A DNA stretch of 64,000 nt from Kribbella italica (GCF_014205135.1 NZ_JACHMY010000001.1:2418001-2482000); one strand, 5' to 3'. Shown: positions 41,964 to 52,228, numbered from the stretch's first letter. Notes: generated by a model not told the origin, from the letters alone. Numbers and translations: made by a program.

Positions 41964-44524
41964 AGGCTGTCCTCCGAACGTTCTCTGCTGCCCGGCACCG
42001 GCGCGCCCTCGGCCTTCGCCGTCGGGATCGACACGACCATCGTCAGGCCGCCACCGGGAGTGTCCTCGGGCTGGACCGTGCCGTGCATCGTCTCGGTCAG
42101 CCCGCGCGCCAGCGCGAGGCCGAGTCCGACGCCGGTCGAGTTGTCGGTGTCGCCGAGCCGCTGGAACGGCGCGAACACCCGGCCGCGATCGGCCGGCGGG
42201 ATACCGGGCCCGCGATCGACGACGCGGATCTCCACTACCTCACCCAAAGAACTTGCCGACAGCAACGGCGGCCGGCCCGGCGGCGAGTACCGCACCGCGT
42301 TGGCGAGCAGGTTCGCCATCACCCGCTCCAGCAGGGCCGGATCGGCGTCGATCAGCGGCAGACTCTGCGGGATGTCGACCCGCACCTGACCACCGTCGCC
42401 GAGCTCGGCCAGTACGCCGGGCACGATCTCGTCGAGGGCCGTCGGTCGATGGAAGACCGGCAGTACGCCGGCCTGCAGCCGGCTCAGGTCGAGCAGGTTG
42501 TCGACCAGGCGGTTCAGCCGGTCGAGGGATTCGTCGGCCGTCTCCAGCAACTCGTCCCGCTCGGCCGGGCTCCAGTCGACGTCGGAACTGCGCAGGCTCG
42601 TCACGGAGGCCTTCGCCGATGCCAACGGAGTCCGCAGATCGTGGCCGACGGCCCGCAACAACGCCGTACGGACCTTGTCGGCCTCGGCCAACGGCTTCGC
42701 CTCGGCGGCGGCCTCGCTGAGCCGCGCCCGATCGACCAGCGCGGCGGCGTGCGCTGCGAACGCTCCCACCAGCCGGCGCTCGTCGGCGGCCAGCGACCGG
42801 CCCTGCAGCACCAGCACGAGATCTTCGCGCCCGGGGATCTCCGCGTCACCGTCCTCGGGGCGGCGGCAGGTCGGCGTACCGGCGGAGGCGATCGGTCGCC
42901 AGATCTCGGTCATCTCGTCGTCGTCCACCCGTTCCATCAGGCACGCGCTGGTCATTCCGAAGGCCTCCCGAACGCGTTCGAGCAACGCCGGCAACGCGGT
43001 CTCACCGCGCAGGACCGACCCGGCCAATGTGGCCAGCGTCTCGGACTCCGCGGTGGACCGCGCGGCCTGCCGGGTACGACGTGCCGCCCGGTCGACGACC
43101 GACGAGACCATCGCGGCGACCAGCACGAAGATCGCCAGGGCGAGGACGTTGTTCGGCTCGCCGACGGTGAAGGAGCGCGTCGGTGGCGTGAAGAAGTAGT
43201 TCAGCACCAGCGATCCGCCGATCGCGGTCAGCATCGCCGGCCACAGACCGCCGACCAGCGCCACGACGACCACGGCGAACAGGAAGACCAGCACGTCGCT
43301 GGTCAGGTTCAGGGTGTCCGCACCGATACCGAGCAGCAGCGCCAGCAGGAGCGGGAGCGCGCAGGCCAGGACGAACCCGTAGATCTTGCGGCGCCGGGAC
43401 AGGCTCCCCTGGCGCCTCGGCAGCCGGCCGCGGCCGATCTCGGCGTGCGTGACGATGTGGACGTCGATGTCGCCCGAGTCCCGGATCGTCGAGGCGCCGA
43501 TGCCGGGACCGCTCAGCGACGTGAGCAGCCGCGACCTCCGGCTGCCGCCGAGCACCAGCTGCGTCGCGTTCTCCGCCCGGGCGAACGAGAGCAGGGCCTC
43601 CGGAATGTCGTCCCCCACGACCTGGTGGTAGCTGCCGCCGAGGCTCTCGACCAGCTCACGCTGCTGCGCCAGCCGTGCCGGACTCGCGCCGGTCAACCCA
43701 TCAGAACGCGTGACGTGAACAGCCAGCAGATCCCCGCCGGACGACCGGGCGGCGATCCGGGCTGCTCGCCGGATCAGCGTCTCGCCCTCGGGCCCACCGG
43801 TGACTGCGACCACGACGCGCTCGCGCGCCTCCCAGGTCGTCTCGATGTCGTGCTGCTCGCGGTACTGCTGAAGCCCCGCGTCGACCCGGTCCGCCAGCCA
43901 CAGCAGGGCCAGCTCGCGCAGGGCGGACAGGTTGCCCACCCGGAAGTAGTTGCCCAGGGCAGCGTCCACCTTGTCGGCGGCGTACACGTTGCCGTGCGCC
44001 ATCCGCCGCCGCAACGCCTCGGGTGTCATGTCGACCAGCTCGATCTGGTCCGCGGCCCGGACCACGCGATCCGGGACCGTCTCGCGCTGCGGGACGCCGG
44101 TGATCTTCTCGACCACGTCGTTGATCGACTCCAGGTGCTGGATGTTGACCGTGGAGATCACGTCGATCCCGGCGTTCAGCAACTCGTCGATGTCCTGCCA
44201 GCGCAACTTGTTCCGGCTGCCCGGAATGTTGGTGTGCGCCAGCTCGTCGACCAGGGCGACGTCCGGCCGGCGAGCCAGGACGGCGTCCAGGTCGAACTCG
44301 GTGAAGCTGGCACCGCGGTGATCGACGATCCGCCGCGGTACCACCTCCAGTCCGTCGAGCATCGCGTCGGTGTGGGGCCGGCCGTGGGTCTCCACGAAGC
44401 CGACCACCACATCGGTGTCACGGGCCGCCCGGCGCTGCCCCTCGCCGAGCATCTTGTACGTCTTCCCGACGCCCGGGGCAGCCCCGAGATAGATCCGCAG
44501 TCGCCCGCGGCCGCTCCTGCTCAT
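41960..44524 (-). CDS. kdpD: KdpD potassium/turgor sensor histidine kinase
   Basis: 854 aa. KdpD N-terminal domain with Walker A GAAPGVGKT at 14-22 and FVETHGRPHTDAMLDGLE, a Usp-like domain (about 250-370), four membrane helices (about 390-500, DUF4118), a GAF-like segment, HisKA with His628 in VGHDLRTPLASAKASV, and an HATPase ending with GVGLGLALARGLTETM. Length and order match full-size KdpD. It lies 16 nt after kdpC and overlaps kdpE. Confidence 0.95.
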   Translation of the reverse strand: MSRSGRGRLRIYLGAAPGVGKTYKMLGEGQRRAARDTDVVVGFVETHGRPHTDAMLDGLEVVPRRIVDHRGASFTEFDLDAVLARRPDVALVDELAHTNIPGSRNKLRWQDIDELLNAGIDVISTVNIQHLESINDVVEKITGVPQRETVPDRVVRAADQIELVDMTPEALRRRMAHGNVYAADKVDAALGNYFRVGNLSALRELALLWLADRVDAGLQQYREQHDIETTWEARERVVVAVTGGPEGETLIRRAARIAARSSGGDLLAVHVTRSDGLTGASPARLAQQRELVESLGGSYHQVVGDDIPEALLSFARAENATQLVLGGSRRSRLLTSLSGPGIGASTIRDSGDIDVHIVTHAEIGRGRLPRRQGSLSRRRKIYGFVLACALPLLLALLLGIGADTLNLTSDVLVFLFAVVVVALVGGLWPAMLTAIGGSLVLNYFFTPPTRSFTVGEPNNVLALAIFVLVAAMVSSVVDRAARRTRQAARSTAESETLATLAGSVLRGETALPALLERVREAFGMTSACLMERVDDDEMTEIWRPIASAGTPTCRRPEDGDAEIPGREDLVLVLQGRSLAADERRLVGAFAAHAAALVDRARLSEAAAEAKPLAEADKVRTALLRAVGHDLRTPLASAKASVTSLRSSDVDWSPAERDELLETADESLDRLNRLVDNLLDLSRLQAGVLPVFHRPTALDEIVPGVLAELGDGGQVRVDIPQSLPLIDADPALLERVMANLLANAVRYSPPGRPPLLSASSLGEVVEIRVVDRGPGIPPADRGRVFAPFQRLGDTDNSTGVGLGLALARGLTETMHGTVQPEDTPGGGLTMVVSIPTAKAEGAPVPGSRERSEDSL

Positions 44525-44540
44525 GAATCGGACAGCCCGG

Positions 44541-45173
44541 TCAGCTCAGCCCGGCGAGATCGCGGTTCAGCGTCACGACGTTCACCGCGGTCTCCCCCAG
44601 GAACCCGAGCGTGCGGCCCTTGGTGTTGTCCTTCACCAGCTGCTCGACCTTGCCGACGTCGAGCCCACGCTCCCGCGCGACCCGCTGCACCTGCAGCGCG
44701 GCGTACGCCGGGCTGATGCTCGGGTCGAGCCCGCTGCCGCTGGCCGTGACGGCGTCCGGCGGCACCTGCGCCGGGTTGACGCCCTCCAGCTTGGCCACAT
44801 CGGCCCGGCGCTGCTCGATCAGCTTGACCAGGTCGGCGTTGTTCGGCCCGTACTGCGAGGCCGCGCTGCCCATCGCGTCGTAGTCGACCGCGGACGGCCG
44901 GGTCTGGAACCACTTCGGGTCCGCCTCCATCACCGGCTCGCCGTCCTCGTCCTTCTGGCCGGTGTCGCGGGTGTAGGCCTGACCGATCAGGTCCGAGCCG
45001 ACGTCCTTGCCGTCCACCTGAACGATCGAGCCGTTCGCGTTGCCGTGGAACAGGGCCTGCGCGGCACCCGTCATCGCCAGCGGGTACACGATGCCGAGAC
45101 CGATGGTGAACACCACCACCGCCCGGATCGCCACCCCGAACTGCCGTACGGAGCCGGGGAGATTGCTAGCCAT
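44541..45173 (-). CDS. kdpC: KdpC subunit of the potassium-transporting ATPase
   Basis: 210 aa. One N-terminal membrane helix (about 14-34, VVVFTIGLGIVYPLAMTG) and a periplasmic domain with the conserved YTRDTGQ-like loop, WFQTRPSA, and VTASGSGLDPSISPAYA near the C-terminal third. Essential partner of KdpA/KdpB; thought to stabilise ATP binding. Gap of 30 nt from kdpB. Slightly acidic insertion DEDGEPVMEAD after the TRDTG motif. Confidence 0.95.
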   Translation of the reverse strand: MASNLPGSVRQFGVAIRAVVVFTIGLGIVYPLAMTGAAQALFHGNANGSIVQVDGKDVGSDLIGQAYTRDTGQKDEDGEPVMEADPKWFQTRPSAVDYDAMGSAASQYGPNNADLVKLIEQRRADVAKLEGVNPAQVPPDAVTASGSGLDPSISPAYAALQVQRVARERGLDVGKVEQLVKDNTKGRTLGFLGETAVNVVTLNRDLAGLS

Positions 45174-45203
45174 TGCAGTAGACCTCTCTGATTGTCATGA
45201 CGG

Positions 45204-47288
45204 TCAGCCGATCCCGGGGATCAGCGAGACCAGCAGGTCGATGAGCTTGATCCCGACGAACGGGGTGACGAGGCCGCCGAGCCCGTAGATCAGCAGGTTG
45301 CGGCGCAGCATCGAGGACGCCGACGACGGCTTGTACTGGACGCCGCGCAGCGCCAGCGGGACCAGCGCCACGATCACCAGCGCGTTGAACACGATGGCCG
45401 ACACGATCGCCGACTCCGGCGAGGACAGCTGCATGATGTTCAGCTTGTCCAGCCCCGGGTACGCCGCGGCGAACAGCGCCGGCAGGATCGCGAAGTACTT
45501 GGCCACGTCGTTCGCGATCGAGAACGTGGTCAGCGAACCCCGGGTGATCAGCAGCTGCTTGCCGATCTCGACGATCTCGATCAGCTTGGTCGGGTTGGAG
45601 TCCAGGTCGACCATGTTGCCGGCCTCCTTGGCCGCGGACGTCCCGGAGTTCATCGCGACGCCGACGTCGGCCTGGGCCAGCGCGGGCGCGTCGTTGGTGC
45701 CGTCACCGGTCATCGCGACCAGCCGTCCACCCTCCTGCTCCTTCTTGATCAGCGCCATCTTGTCCTCGGGCGTCGCCTCGGCCAGGAAGTCGTCGACCCC
45801 GGCCTCCTCGGCGATCGCCTTCGCGGTCAGCTGGTTGTCGCCGGTGATCATCACGGTCCGGATGCCCATCGCGCGCATCTGGTCGAACCGCTCCCGCATG
45901 CCCGCCTTGACGACGTCCTTCAGGTGGATGACGCCCAGGGCCCGTGCGCCGTCGGCGTTGCTCTCGGCAACCACCAGCGGCGTACCGCCGGAGGCCGAGA
46001 TGCCGTCCACGAGTTCACCGAGCGCCGCGTCGGAGCGACCGCCCTGCTCCGTGATCCAGGCGTTCACCGCGCCGGCGGCTCCCTTGCGCACCTGCCGGCC
46101 GTCGACGTCCACGCCGCTCATCCGCGTCTGCGCGGTGAACTCGACGAACGTTGCGTGCGGCAACTCGCCGGTGTGCCGCTCGCGCAGCCCGTACCGGCTC
46201 TTGGCCAGGACGACGATCGACCGGCCCTCCGGCGTCTCGTCGGCCAGGCTCGACAGCTGCGCCGCGTCGGCCAGCTCGGTCTCGCCGACTCCCGGCAGCG
46301 CGATGAACTCCGAGGCCTGCCGGTTGCCCAGGGTGATCGTGCCGGTCTTGTCCAGCAGCAACGTGTTCACGTCACCGGCCGCCTCGACCGCACGGCCCGA
46401 CATCGCGAGGACGTTGCGCTGCACCAGCCGGTCCATCCCCGCGATACCGATCGCCGACAGCAGCGCGCCGATCGTGGTCGGGATCAGGCAGACCAGCAGC
46501 GCGACCAGGACGACGATGCCCAGATCCGTCCCGGCGTACGCCGCGAACGGCTTCAGCGTCACCGTGGCCATCAGGAACACGATGGTCAGGCTGGCCAGCA
46601 GGATGTTCAGCGCGATCTCGTTCGGCGTCTTCTGCCGCGAGGCACCCTCGACCAGCGCGATCATCCGGTCGATGAAGCTCTCCCCCGGCCTGGTCGTGAT
46701 CTTCACGACGATCCGGTCCGACAGCACCCGCGTGCCACCGGTCACCGCGCTGCGGTCACCGCCGGACTCGCGGATCACCGGCGCGGACTCACCCGTGATC
46801 GCCGACTCGTCGACACTGGCCACTCCCTCGACGACGTCGCCGTCGCCCGGGATCACCTGGCCGGCCTCGACCACCACCCGGTCGCCCAGCTGCAGCGCCG
46901 TGGCCGGGACGTCTTCCTCGGACCCGTCGGCCGTCAGCCGGCGGGCCGTCGTCTCCGTCTTCGCGCGCCGGAGCGTGTCGGCCTGGGCCTTGCCCCGGCC
47001 TTCCGCCACGGCCTCGGCCAGGTTGGCGAAGATCACCGTCAGCCAGAGCCAGACGACGATCCACCAGACGAAAACACTCGAATCGGTGAAGGCCAGCACC
47101 GTGGACGCGACCGCGCCCACCTCGACGACGAACATCACCGGGTTCTTCACCATCACCCGTGGGTCCAGCTTGCGCACCGCGTCCGGCAGCGACGTCAGCA
47201 GCATCTTCGGGTCGAACAGACCCGACGGCGCTTTCTTCTCGACCGTCTTCTCCGGGGCCGGAGAAGGGGTCATGGTCTGGGTGGTCAC
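45204..47288 (-). CDS. kdpB: KdpB catalytic P-type ATPase subunit
   Basis: 694 aa. P-type ATPase with phosphorylation Asp313 in [12 protein letters not shown], actuator-loop TGESAPV, hinge [16 protein letters not shown], and the KdpB-specific [13 protein letters not shown]. Seven membrane helices expected. It has no N-terminal metal-binding domain, as usual for KdpB. Its GTG/ATG start overlaps the kdpA stop by 4 nt. Energises K+ uptake by the KdpFABC complex. Confidence 0.97.
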   Translation of the reverse strand: MTTQTMTPSPAPEKTVEKKAPSGLFDPKMLLTSLPDAVRKLDPRVMVKNPVMFVVEVGAVASTVLAFTDSSVFVWWIVVWLWLTVIFANLAEAVAEGRGKAQADTLRRAKTETTARRLTADGSEEDVPATALQLGDRVVVEAGQVIPGDGDVVEGVASVDESAITGESAPVIRESGGDRSAVTGGTRVLSDRIVVKITTRPGESFIDRMIALVEGASRQKTPNEIALNILLASLTIVFLMATVTLKPFAAYAGTDLGIVVLVALLVCLIPTTIGALLSAIGIAGMDRLVQRNVLAMSGRAVEAAGDVNTLLLDKTGTITLGNRQASEFIALPGVGETELADAAQLSSLADETPEGRSIVVLAKSRYGLRERHTGELPHATFVEFTAQTRMSGVDVDGRQVRKGAAGAVNAWITEQGGRSDAALGELVDGISASGGTPLVVAESNADGARALGVIHLKDVVKAGMRERFDQMRAMGIRTVMITGDNQLTAKAIAEEAGVDDFLAEATPEDKMALIKKEQEGGRLVAMTGDGTNDAPALAQADVGVAMNSGTSAAKEAGNMVDLDSNPTKLIEIVEIGKQLLITRGSLTTFSIANDVAKYFAILPALFAAAYPGLDKLNIMQLSSPESAIVSAIVFNALVIVALVPLALRGVQYKPSSASSMLRRNLLIYGLGGLVTPFVGIKLIDLLVSLIPGIG

Positions 47289-48946
47289 AGTCCCTCCGCG
47301 AGGGGTCCGAGGGTGAGTGCGGGGAAGTAGGTCAGGCCGGTCACGATCAGGACGACGCCGACGAGCATCGTCACGAACAGGGCCTTGTGGGTGGGCAACG
47401 TGCCCTCGTTCACCGGGACCGGCTGCTGCCGGGCGAACGATCCGGCCAGCGCGAGCACGATCACGATCGGGACGAACCGGCCGAGCAGCATCACCAGCCC
47501 GAGGGCGGTGTTGTAGAACGGCGTGTTCGCGCTGATACCACCGAACGCGCTGCCGTTGTTGTTGCCCGCCGAGGTGAACGCGTACAGCACCTCGGAGAAG
47601 CCGTGCGGGCTGTCGGTGTTGAAGATCGACGCCCGGGCCGATTCCAGGCCCATCGCGATCGCCGTACCGACCAGCACCAGGCTCGGGGTGGCCAGGATGT
47701 AGAGCGAGACCAGTTTCATCTCCCGCGCGCTGATCTTCTTGCGCAGGTACTCCGGCGTCCGGCCGACCATCAGGCCGGCGACGAACACCGCCAGCACGGC
47801 GAGCACGAGCATGCCGTACAGGCCGGTGCCGGTGCCGCCCGGGCTGACCTCACCCAGCATCATGTGGAACAGTGCGGTGCCACCACCCAGCGGGGTGAAC
47901 GAGTCGTGCGCGGAGTTCACGGCACCGGTCGACGTACCGGTCGTGGAGGTGGCGAACAGTGCTGACGCCCACTCGCCGAACCGGGTCTCCTTGCCTTCCA
48001 TCGCGGCGCCCGCGGCCTGCGTCGCCGTACCGGCACCGCGGGCCTCGAAGATCGTCGCGGCGAAGGTGAAGGCCGCCCACAGGGTGCCCATCACGCCGAG
48101 GATCGCGTAGCCCTGCCGCTTGTCCTTGACCATCAGGCCGAAGGTCCGGGTGATGCAGACCGGGATCAGCAGGAGCAGGAAGATCTCGAAGAGGTTCGAC
48201 AGCCCGTTGGGGTTCTCGAACGGGTGCGCGGAGTTGGCGTTGTAGAAGCCGCCACCGTTCGTGCCGAGCTCCTTGATGACTTCCTGGCTCGCCACCGGGC
48301 CGCCCGGGATCGTCTGCGCCTGACCGACCACACTGGTGACCTCGTGCCCCGAGGACAGGTTCTGCGCGACGCCCATCGCGACCAGCACCAGGCCACCCAG
48401 GACGGCGATCGGCAGCAGGATCCGGATCAGCGTGCGGGTCAGGTCGACCCAGAAGTTGCCCAAGCGGTCGGTCTTGGAGCGGGCGAACCCGCGCATCACG
48501 GCGACCGCGACGCTGATCCCGACCGCGGCGGAGACGAAGTTCTGCACCGCGAGGCCGGCGAACTGGACCAGGTGGCCCATCGTCACCTCGGGCGAGTACG
48601 ACTGCCAGTTGGTGTTCGCCACGAACGACGCGGCGGTGTTGAACGACAGTCCCTGCTCGACGCCGGGCAGGCCGTTGGAGAACGGCAGGTGCCCCTGCAC
48701 CCGCTGCAACAGGTAGAGGAAGATCAGGCTGACGGCGGAGAAGGCGAGCAGCGACCGGGCGTAGGTCGCCCAGGTCTGGTCGGCCTTCGCGTCGACGCCC
48801 AGCAGCTTGTACGTCCCACGCTCGACCCGGGAGTCCTTCTCCGTGCTGAAGACGTGGGCCATGTAGCCACCCAGTGGCCGGTAGGCGGCCGCCAGGAGCA
48901 GGACCAGCAGGCCGACCTGGAACAGGCCGGCGGCGGTGTCGGACAT
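47285..48946 (-). CDS. kdpA: KdpA potassium-binding/translocating subunit
   Basis: 553 aa, about ten membrane segments. Selectivity-filter-like loops are seen in [35 protein letters not shown] (broken by the helix end), [15 protein letters not shown] and [13 protein letters not shown], the four KdpA P-loops. ATG follows the kdpF stop with a 1-nt overlap. It forms the K+ selectivity pathway of KdpFABC. Confidence 0.97.
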   Translation of the reverse strand: MSDTAAGLFQVGLLVLLLAAAYRPLGGYMAHVFSTEKDSRVERGTYKLLGVDAKADQTWATYARSLLAFSAVSLIFLYLLQRVQGHLPFSNGLPGVEQGLSFNTAASFVANTNWQSYSPEVTMGHLVQFAGLAVQNFVSAAVGISVAVAVMRGFARSKTDRLGNFWVDLTRTLIRILLPIAVLGGLVLVAMGVAQNLSSGHEVTSVVGQAQTIPGGPVASQEVIKELGTNGGGFYNANSAHPFENPNGLSNLFEIFLLLLIPVCITRTFGLMVKDKRQGYAILGVMGTLWAAFTFAATIFEARGAGTATQAAGAAMEGKETRFGEWASALFATSTTGTSTGAVNSAHDSFTPLGGGTALFHMMLGEVSPGGTGTGLYGMLVLAVLAVFVAGLMVGRTPEYLRKKISAREMKLVSLYILATPSLVLVGTAIAMGLESARASIFNTDSPHGFSEVLYAFTSAGNNNGSAFGGISANTPFYNTALGLVMLLGRFVPIVIVLALAGSFARQQPVPVNEGTLPTHKALFVTMLVGVVLIVTGLTYFPALTLGPLAEGL

Positions 48947-49035
48947 CAGAACCTCTCGGGAAAGATCAGGGCGGCGACCAGGTAGAGGACCAGCGCCGCG
49001 GCGACCACGAGACCCGCGATGTTTTCGGTGCTCAC
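48946..49035 (-). CDS. kdpF: KdpF small subunit
   Basis: 29 aa, one hydrophobic helix ([19 protein letters not shown]) followed by PERF, the characteristic KdpF end. GTG start overlaps the stop of a 27-aa ORF by 4 nt, and the stop shares one base with the kdpA ATG. Stabilises the KdpFABC complex as a lipid-like peptide. Confidence 0.92.
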   Translation of the reverse strand: MSTENIAGLVVAAALVLYLVAALIFPERF

Positions 49036-49115
49036 AGCTTCTCCACCCCCCGCAGCGCGAACCAGACGGCTGCGAACGTTGCTACGCAGACGGCCAAGAA
49101 CAGAACGTCCTTCAT
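49032..49115 (-). CDS. 27-aa membrane micro-protein preceding kdpF
   Basis: 27 aa: [14 protein letters not shown] then [13 protein letters not shown], a single helix with a charged C-terminus. Its TGA overlaps the kdpF GTG (GTGA), so translation is coupled. Similar tiny ORFs ahead of kdpF occur in many actinobacterial kdp operons, from general knowledge. It may be another Kdp accessory peptide; not characterised to my knowledge. Confidence 0.7.
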   Translation of the reverse strand: MKDVLFLAVCVATFAAVWFALRGVEKL

Positions 49116-49185
49116 GACCTGCCCCACCCCTCGACTAAAGAGCTCATGCGACTACTGCACACCGCCGCCTGCGCTGTCAGGAGTC

Positions 49186-49235
49186 TTCTCGCAGACCTCT
49201 CACACCGGCCCACCCACTTCTCACGGGACTCTCAC
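49186..49235. promoter_or_regulatory. Two PhoB/KdpE-type direct-repeat boxes upstream of kdp
   Basis: Box 1: TTCTCGC (49186-49192), AGAC, CTCTCAC (49197-49203). Box 2: TTCTCAC (49218-49224), GGGA, CTCTCAC (49229-49235). Each is 7+4+7 with an 11-bp period, and the boxes begin 32 bp apart. This is the geometry bound by OmpR/PhoB-family dimers. Box 1 lies next to a possible minus-strand -35 (CTGACA, complement of 49175-49180), 71 nt from the first ORF of the kdp operon. Confidence 0.6.
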
Positions 49236-49275
49236 GACAGGGAGGTGGGACCGTCTGGCTAGGCTGGGCCCCGAC

Positions 49276-49659
49276 ATGAACGGTTCCGGATCGATGCGAC
49301 GACTCGTGGCGCGTGGCCTGATGCTGGTCGCGGCACTGATGGCCGTGTGCGCGTTCCACAGCTCCTCGGAACCGGTCGACCAGCCGACGGCCGCGATCGC
49401 GGCGACCGTGGACCTGGTCGGGCCGTTGCACCTCGATCTGACCGAGGTGCCCTCGACCTCACCGTCGGCCGACGAGCACGCGCACCTGGCCGTGGCCTGG
49501 CTGCTCGGACTCTCGCTGTCCCTCGTTCTGCTCGGACTGGTCACCCGCGCCCGCCGCACGGTGGCGGTGCGCCCGCATCTCGCGCGCATCGTCCCCGCCT
49601 TCGATCCACCCCCGCCGGCGACACCGTCGCTGGTCCAGCTCCGCATCTCCCGCACGTAG
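49276..49659 (+). CDS. Small two-helix membrane protein of unknown function
   Basis: 127 aa. A hydrophobic helix at about 12-27 (GLMLVAALMAVCAF), a ~50-residue external loop rich in Asp, Thr and Pro, a second helix at about 73-90 (WLLGLSLSLVLLGLVTRA), and a basic Pro-rich tail. Not recognised. It reads away from the kdp promoter region and precedes a DsbA-like gene by 80 nt, so it may belong with the disulfide genes. Start is tentative: ATG 49276 or ATG 49294. Confidence 0.6.
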   Translation: MNGSGSMRRLVARGLMLVAALMAVCAFHSSSEPVDQPTAAIAATVDLVGPLHLDLTEVPSTSPSADEHAHLAVAWLLGLSLSLVLLGLVTRARRTVAVRPHLARIVPAFDPPPPATPSLVQLRISRT

Positions 49660-49739
49660 GCCGTTCGCCGTACGCCGAACCGGTCGCACCCCCGTGCGCC
49701 CGTCGTCCTGTCGTGTCTTCATCCAGGGAGTGAACTGCC

Positions 49740-50399
49740 ATGAACACCAATGCCCGTATTTCCATCGGTATCGCCGCTGCCTTCGTTCTGGTGGCCGGCA
49801 TCCTGCTGGCCGTCAACGCCGGCAACGGCTCCGACACCACGTCCGCCACCACCACCGACACCGATCGCCACGAGCAACTGGTCCGCTCCGACAGCCACAA
49901 GCTCGGCACCGCCGCCGACGGCAAGGCGACCTTCGTCGAGTTCCTCGACTTCGAGTGCGAGTCGTGCCGCGCCGCCTTCCCGGTCGTCGAGCAGCTGCGC
50001 AAGGACTACGCCGGCAAGGTGACCTTCGTCGTGCGGTACTTCCCGCTGCCCGGCCACTTCAACGGCGAACGCGCCGCCCGCGCCGTCGAGGCCGCCGCCC
50101 AGCAGGACAAGTTCGAGCCGATGTACCAGAAGATGTACGAGACCCAGGCCGAGTGGGGCGAGCAGCAGGTCCCCGCCGACGACCGGTTCCGCGGCTTCGC
50201 CAAGGACCTCGGGCTCGACCTCGCCGCCTGGGACAAGGCGTACGCCGCCCCGGCCACGCTCGAGCGGATCAAGCGCGACGTCGCCGACGGCGAGGCGCTC
50301 GGCGTGACCGGCACCCCGACGTTCTTCCTGAACGGCGAGAAGCTGCAGCCCGAGTCGGCCCAGGACCTCACCGCGAGCATCGATGCCGCGCTCAGGTAG
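49740..50399 (+). CDS. DsbA-like thioredoxin-fold disulfide oxidase
   Basis: 219 aa. An N-terminal membrane anchor (about 7-27) and a thioredoxin fold with the active site FECESC (Cys73, Cys76) and cis-Pro loop GVTGTPTFF. It should act outside the membrane, oxidising cysteines of exported proteins. The VKOR gene overlaps its 3' end by 17 nt, giving a complete oxidase/reoxidase pair like the mycobacterial DsbA/VKOR system. Confidence 0.92.
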   Translation: MNTNARISIGIAAAFVLVAGILLAVNAGNGSDTTSATTTDTDRHEQLVRSDSHKLGTAADGKATFVEFLDFECESCRAAFPVVEQLRKDYAGKVTFVVRYFPLPGHFNGERAARAVEAAAQQDKFEPMYQKMYETQAEWGEQQVPADDRFRGFAKDLGLDLAAWDKAYAAPATLERIKRDVADGEALGVTGTPTFFLNGEKLQPESAQDLTASIDAALR

Positions 50400-50985
50400 C
50401 GGCGTCGACACGACTGCCCGTACGCCGTACCCGAAGCTGTTGCCCTGGCTGCTGCTGGTCGGCGGAGCCATCGGCCTGGTGGCGGCCGTCGTACTGACCG
50501 TCGAGAAGATCGCCCTGCTGCGCGACCCGGCCTACGTCCCGTCGTGCAGCATCAACCCGATCCTGTCGTGCGGGTCGGTGATGACCAAGCCGCAGGCCGA
50601 GGCCTTCGGGTTCCCCAACCCGCTGCTCGGCATCGCCGGGTTCGCCGTCGTCACCACGATCGGCGCGGCGCTGCTGGCCGGTGCGACCTTCCGGCGCTGG
50701 TTCTGGCTCGGTCTGCAGGCGGGCGTGACATTCGGGGTCGTGTTCGTCCACTGGCTGATCTTCCAGAGCCTGTACCGGATCCAGGCGCTGTGCCCGTACT
50801 GCATGGCTGTCTGGGCCGTCACGGTCCCGATCTTCTGGTACGTCACCCTGCACAACCTCAACCGCCGCAACCGCGTCGTCATCGCCGCCACGCGCTACCA
50901 CACGGTGGCACTGACGATCTGGGCGGTCGTGCTGCTCACCCTGATCGGCGAGCAGTTCTGGCCGTACTGGAGAACCCTGCCGTGA
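50383..50985 (+). CDS. VKOR family disulfide-generating membrane protein
   Basis: 200 aa with five hydrophobic segments. Conserved loop cysteines PSCSINPILSCG (Cys55, Cys63) and the quinone-side pair LCPYC (Cys137, Cys140), with the Ser/Asn positions usual for bacterial vitamin K epoxide reductase homologues. Reoxidises the adjacent DsbA-like protein by passing electrons to menaquinone. The gene overlaps the dsbA-like gene, so they are co-expressed. Confidence 0.93.
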   Translation: MPRSGSGVDTTARTPYPKLLPWLLLVGGAIGLVAAVVLTVEKIALLRDPAYVPSCSINPILSCGSVMTKPQAEAFGFPNPLLGIAGFAVVTTIGAALLAGATFRRWFWLGLQAGVTFGVVFVHWLIFQSLYRIQALCPYCMAVWAVTVPIFWYVTLHNLNRRNRVVIAATRYHTVALTIWAVVLLTLIGEQFWPYWRTLP

Positions 50986-51019
50986 CGGACCATACGGTGC
51001 ACCCTGGGAAGATCTGGGC

Positions 51020-51571
51020 ATGAGGAACGGCGGAGGACCGGACTGTCTGCTGGTGACCGGGATGCCCGGGGCCGGGAAATCCACGGTGACCAGGCTGGTC
51101 GCACAGCGGCTGGAGCGTTCGGCGCGGCTCGGCGGCGACGAGGTGAACGCGATGATCGTCAACGGCTTTGTGTGGGCCCTGGGTGAGCCGGCCGACGAAG
51201 CGGCGCGGCAGGTGGAACTGCTGCACCGCAACCTGTGCGCCCTGGCGAACAACTTCTCCGACGCCGGGTTCACGCCGTTGATCGACGCGATGGTGCCGAA
51301 CCGCTCGACGCTGGACAACTTCCGCGCGCTGCTCGCGCCGCGCCGGCTGTTGTTCGTCGTGCTCGCGCCGGGTATCGAGGCCTGCCGCTACCGCAACAGC
51401 ATCAGGGATCCCGCCGACCGCTTCGACTTCGATGGCTACGAAGCCCTCGAGGCCGCGATGAGACGGGAGTTCGGCGACGCCGGCTGGTGGCTGGACACGG
51501 CGCCGCTCAGTCCTGACCAGACCGCCGAGCTCATCGTCCGCGAGGCCGGCCGCCGGGCCGTCGTGACCTGA
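51020..51571 (+). CDS. P-loop kinase-like ATPase (AAA_33 type)
   Basis: 183 aa. Walker A GMPGAGKST at 14-22, then a helix and the GGDEVNAMIVNGF segment. The lid region contains CRYRNSIRDPADRFDFDGYE, followed by a terminal WWLDTAPLSPDQTAELI. This is the pattern of small AAA_33/chloramphenicol phosphotransferase-like kinases. Substrate unknown. It starts 34 nt after VKOR, possibly with its own promoter. Confidence 0.82.
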   Translation: MRNGGGPDCLLVTGMPGAGKSTVTRLVAQRLERSARLGGDEVNAMIVNGFVWALGEPADEAARQVELLHRNLCALANNFSDAGFTPLIDAMVPNRSTLDNFRALLAPRRLLFVVLAPGIEACRYRNSIRDPADRFDFDGYEALEAAMRREFGDAGWWLDTAPLSPDQTAELIVREAGRRAVVT

Positions 51572-51586
51572 CCCGGTGCCCGGTGG

Positions 51587-52216
51587 TCAGGCGACGTTCT
51601 TGACCAGCCACCGGGTCAGCGGCTGCAGCTCGGAGAAGGCGGCGAGCACGCGGTCGGCCGCCGCGGAGGTGTGGATCCAGTCGTCACAGCCGAGCGGTCG
51701 GGTCGCGATGAGGGACTTGTGCCGCAGCAGCTCGGCCCGGGGATGGTCGGCCGGATACCCGCGCAGAGGCCGCTTCAGCATGTCGCCCGAGATCTCGAGC
51801 CCCTCGCGCTCGAGCTTCCCGACGATGGCCGCCAACCGCCGCCCCGACCCGCTGTCGGCCACCGCGGCCCGGTACCGCTCGATCTGCGCCGACGGCGCGT
51901 ACCACCACGCCAACGCGACCTCCAGACCGTCGAGGTCGAACCGGACGCTGAACTCGACGTTGCGCGCCATCCGAACGATCGCGCTCTGCCGCTGCCAGGC
52001 CTGCATCAGCACTTCGCCGTACCTCCAGACCGCGAAGTCCTCGTACGCCGGATCGTGGTCGGCCACGACGTTGAGCAGATCGATCATCGGCTGCCGAACC
52101 AGGTCCTCCCGATCCCGCCGGCACTCCCGCCGCACCTCGGCCGAGGGATCCCCCTCCAGCCGCAGCAACACGTCGAACGCCCCGCGCGGCCACCCCTCGA
52201 ACCCGTTGATCACCAC
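51587..52216 (-). CDS. DUF2461 family protein
   Basis: 209 aa, soluble. The DUF2461/TIGR02453 pattern is visible in an N-terminal FEGWPRGAFDVLLRLE, the middle segment WWYAPSAQIERYRAAVADSG and the LKRPLRGYPADHPRAELLRHKSL region. Function unknown across the family. It is convergent with the P-loop kinase gene and followed 13 nt before the next minus-strand gene's stop; it is upstream of nothing obvious on its own strand. Confidence 0.8.
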   Translation of the reverse strand: MVINGFEGWPRGAFDVLLRLEGDPSAEVRRECRRDREDLVRQPMIDLLNVVADHDPAYEDFAVWRYGEVLMQAWQRQSAIVRMARNVEFSVRFDLDGLEVALAWWYAPSAQIERYRAAVADSGSGRRLAAIVGKLEREGLEISGDMLKRPLRGYPADHPRAELLRHKSLIATRPLGCDDWIHTSAAADRVLAAFSELQPLTRWLVKNVA

Positions 52217-52228
52217 GAATCTGCCTCG

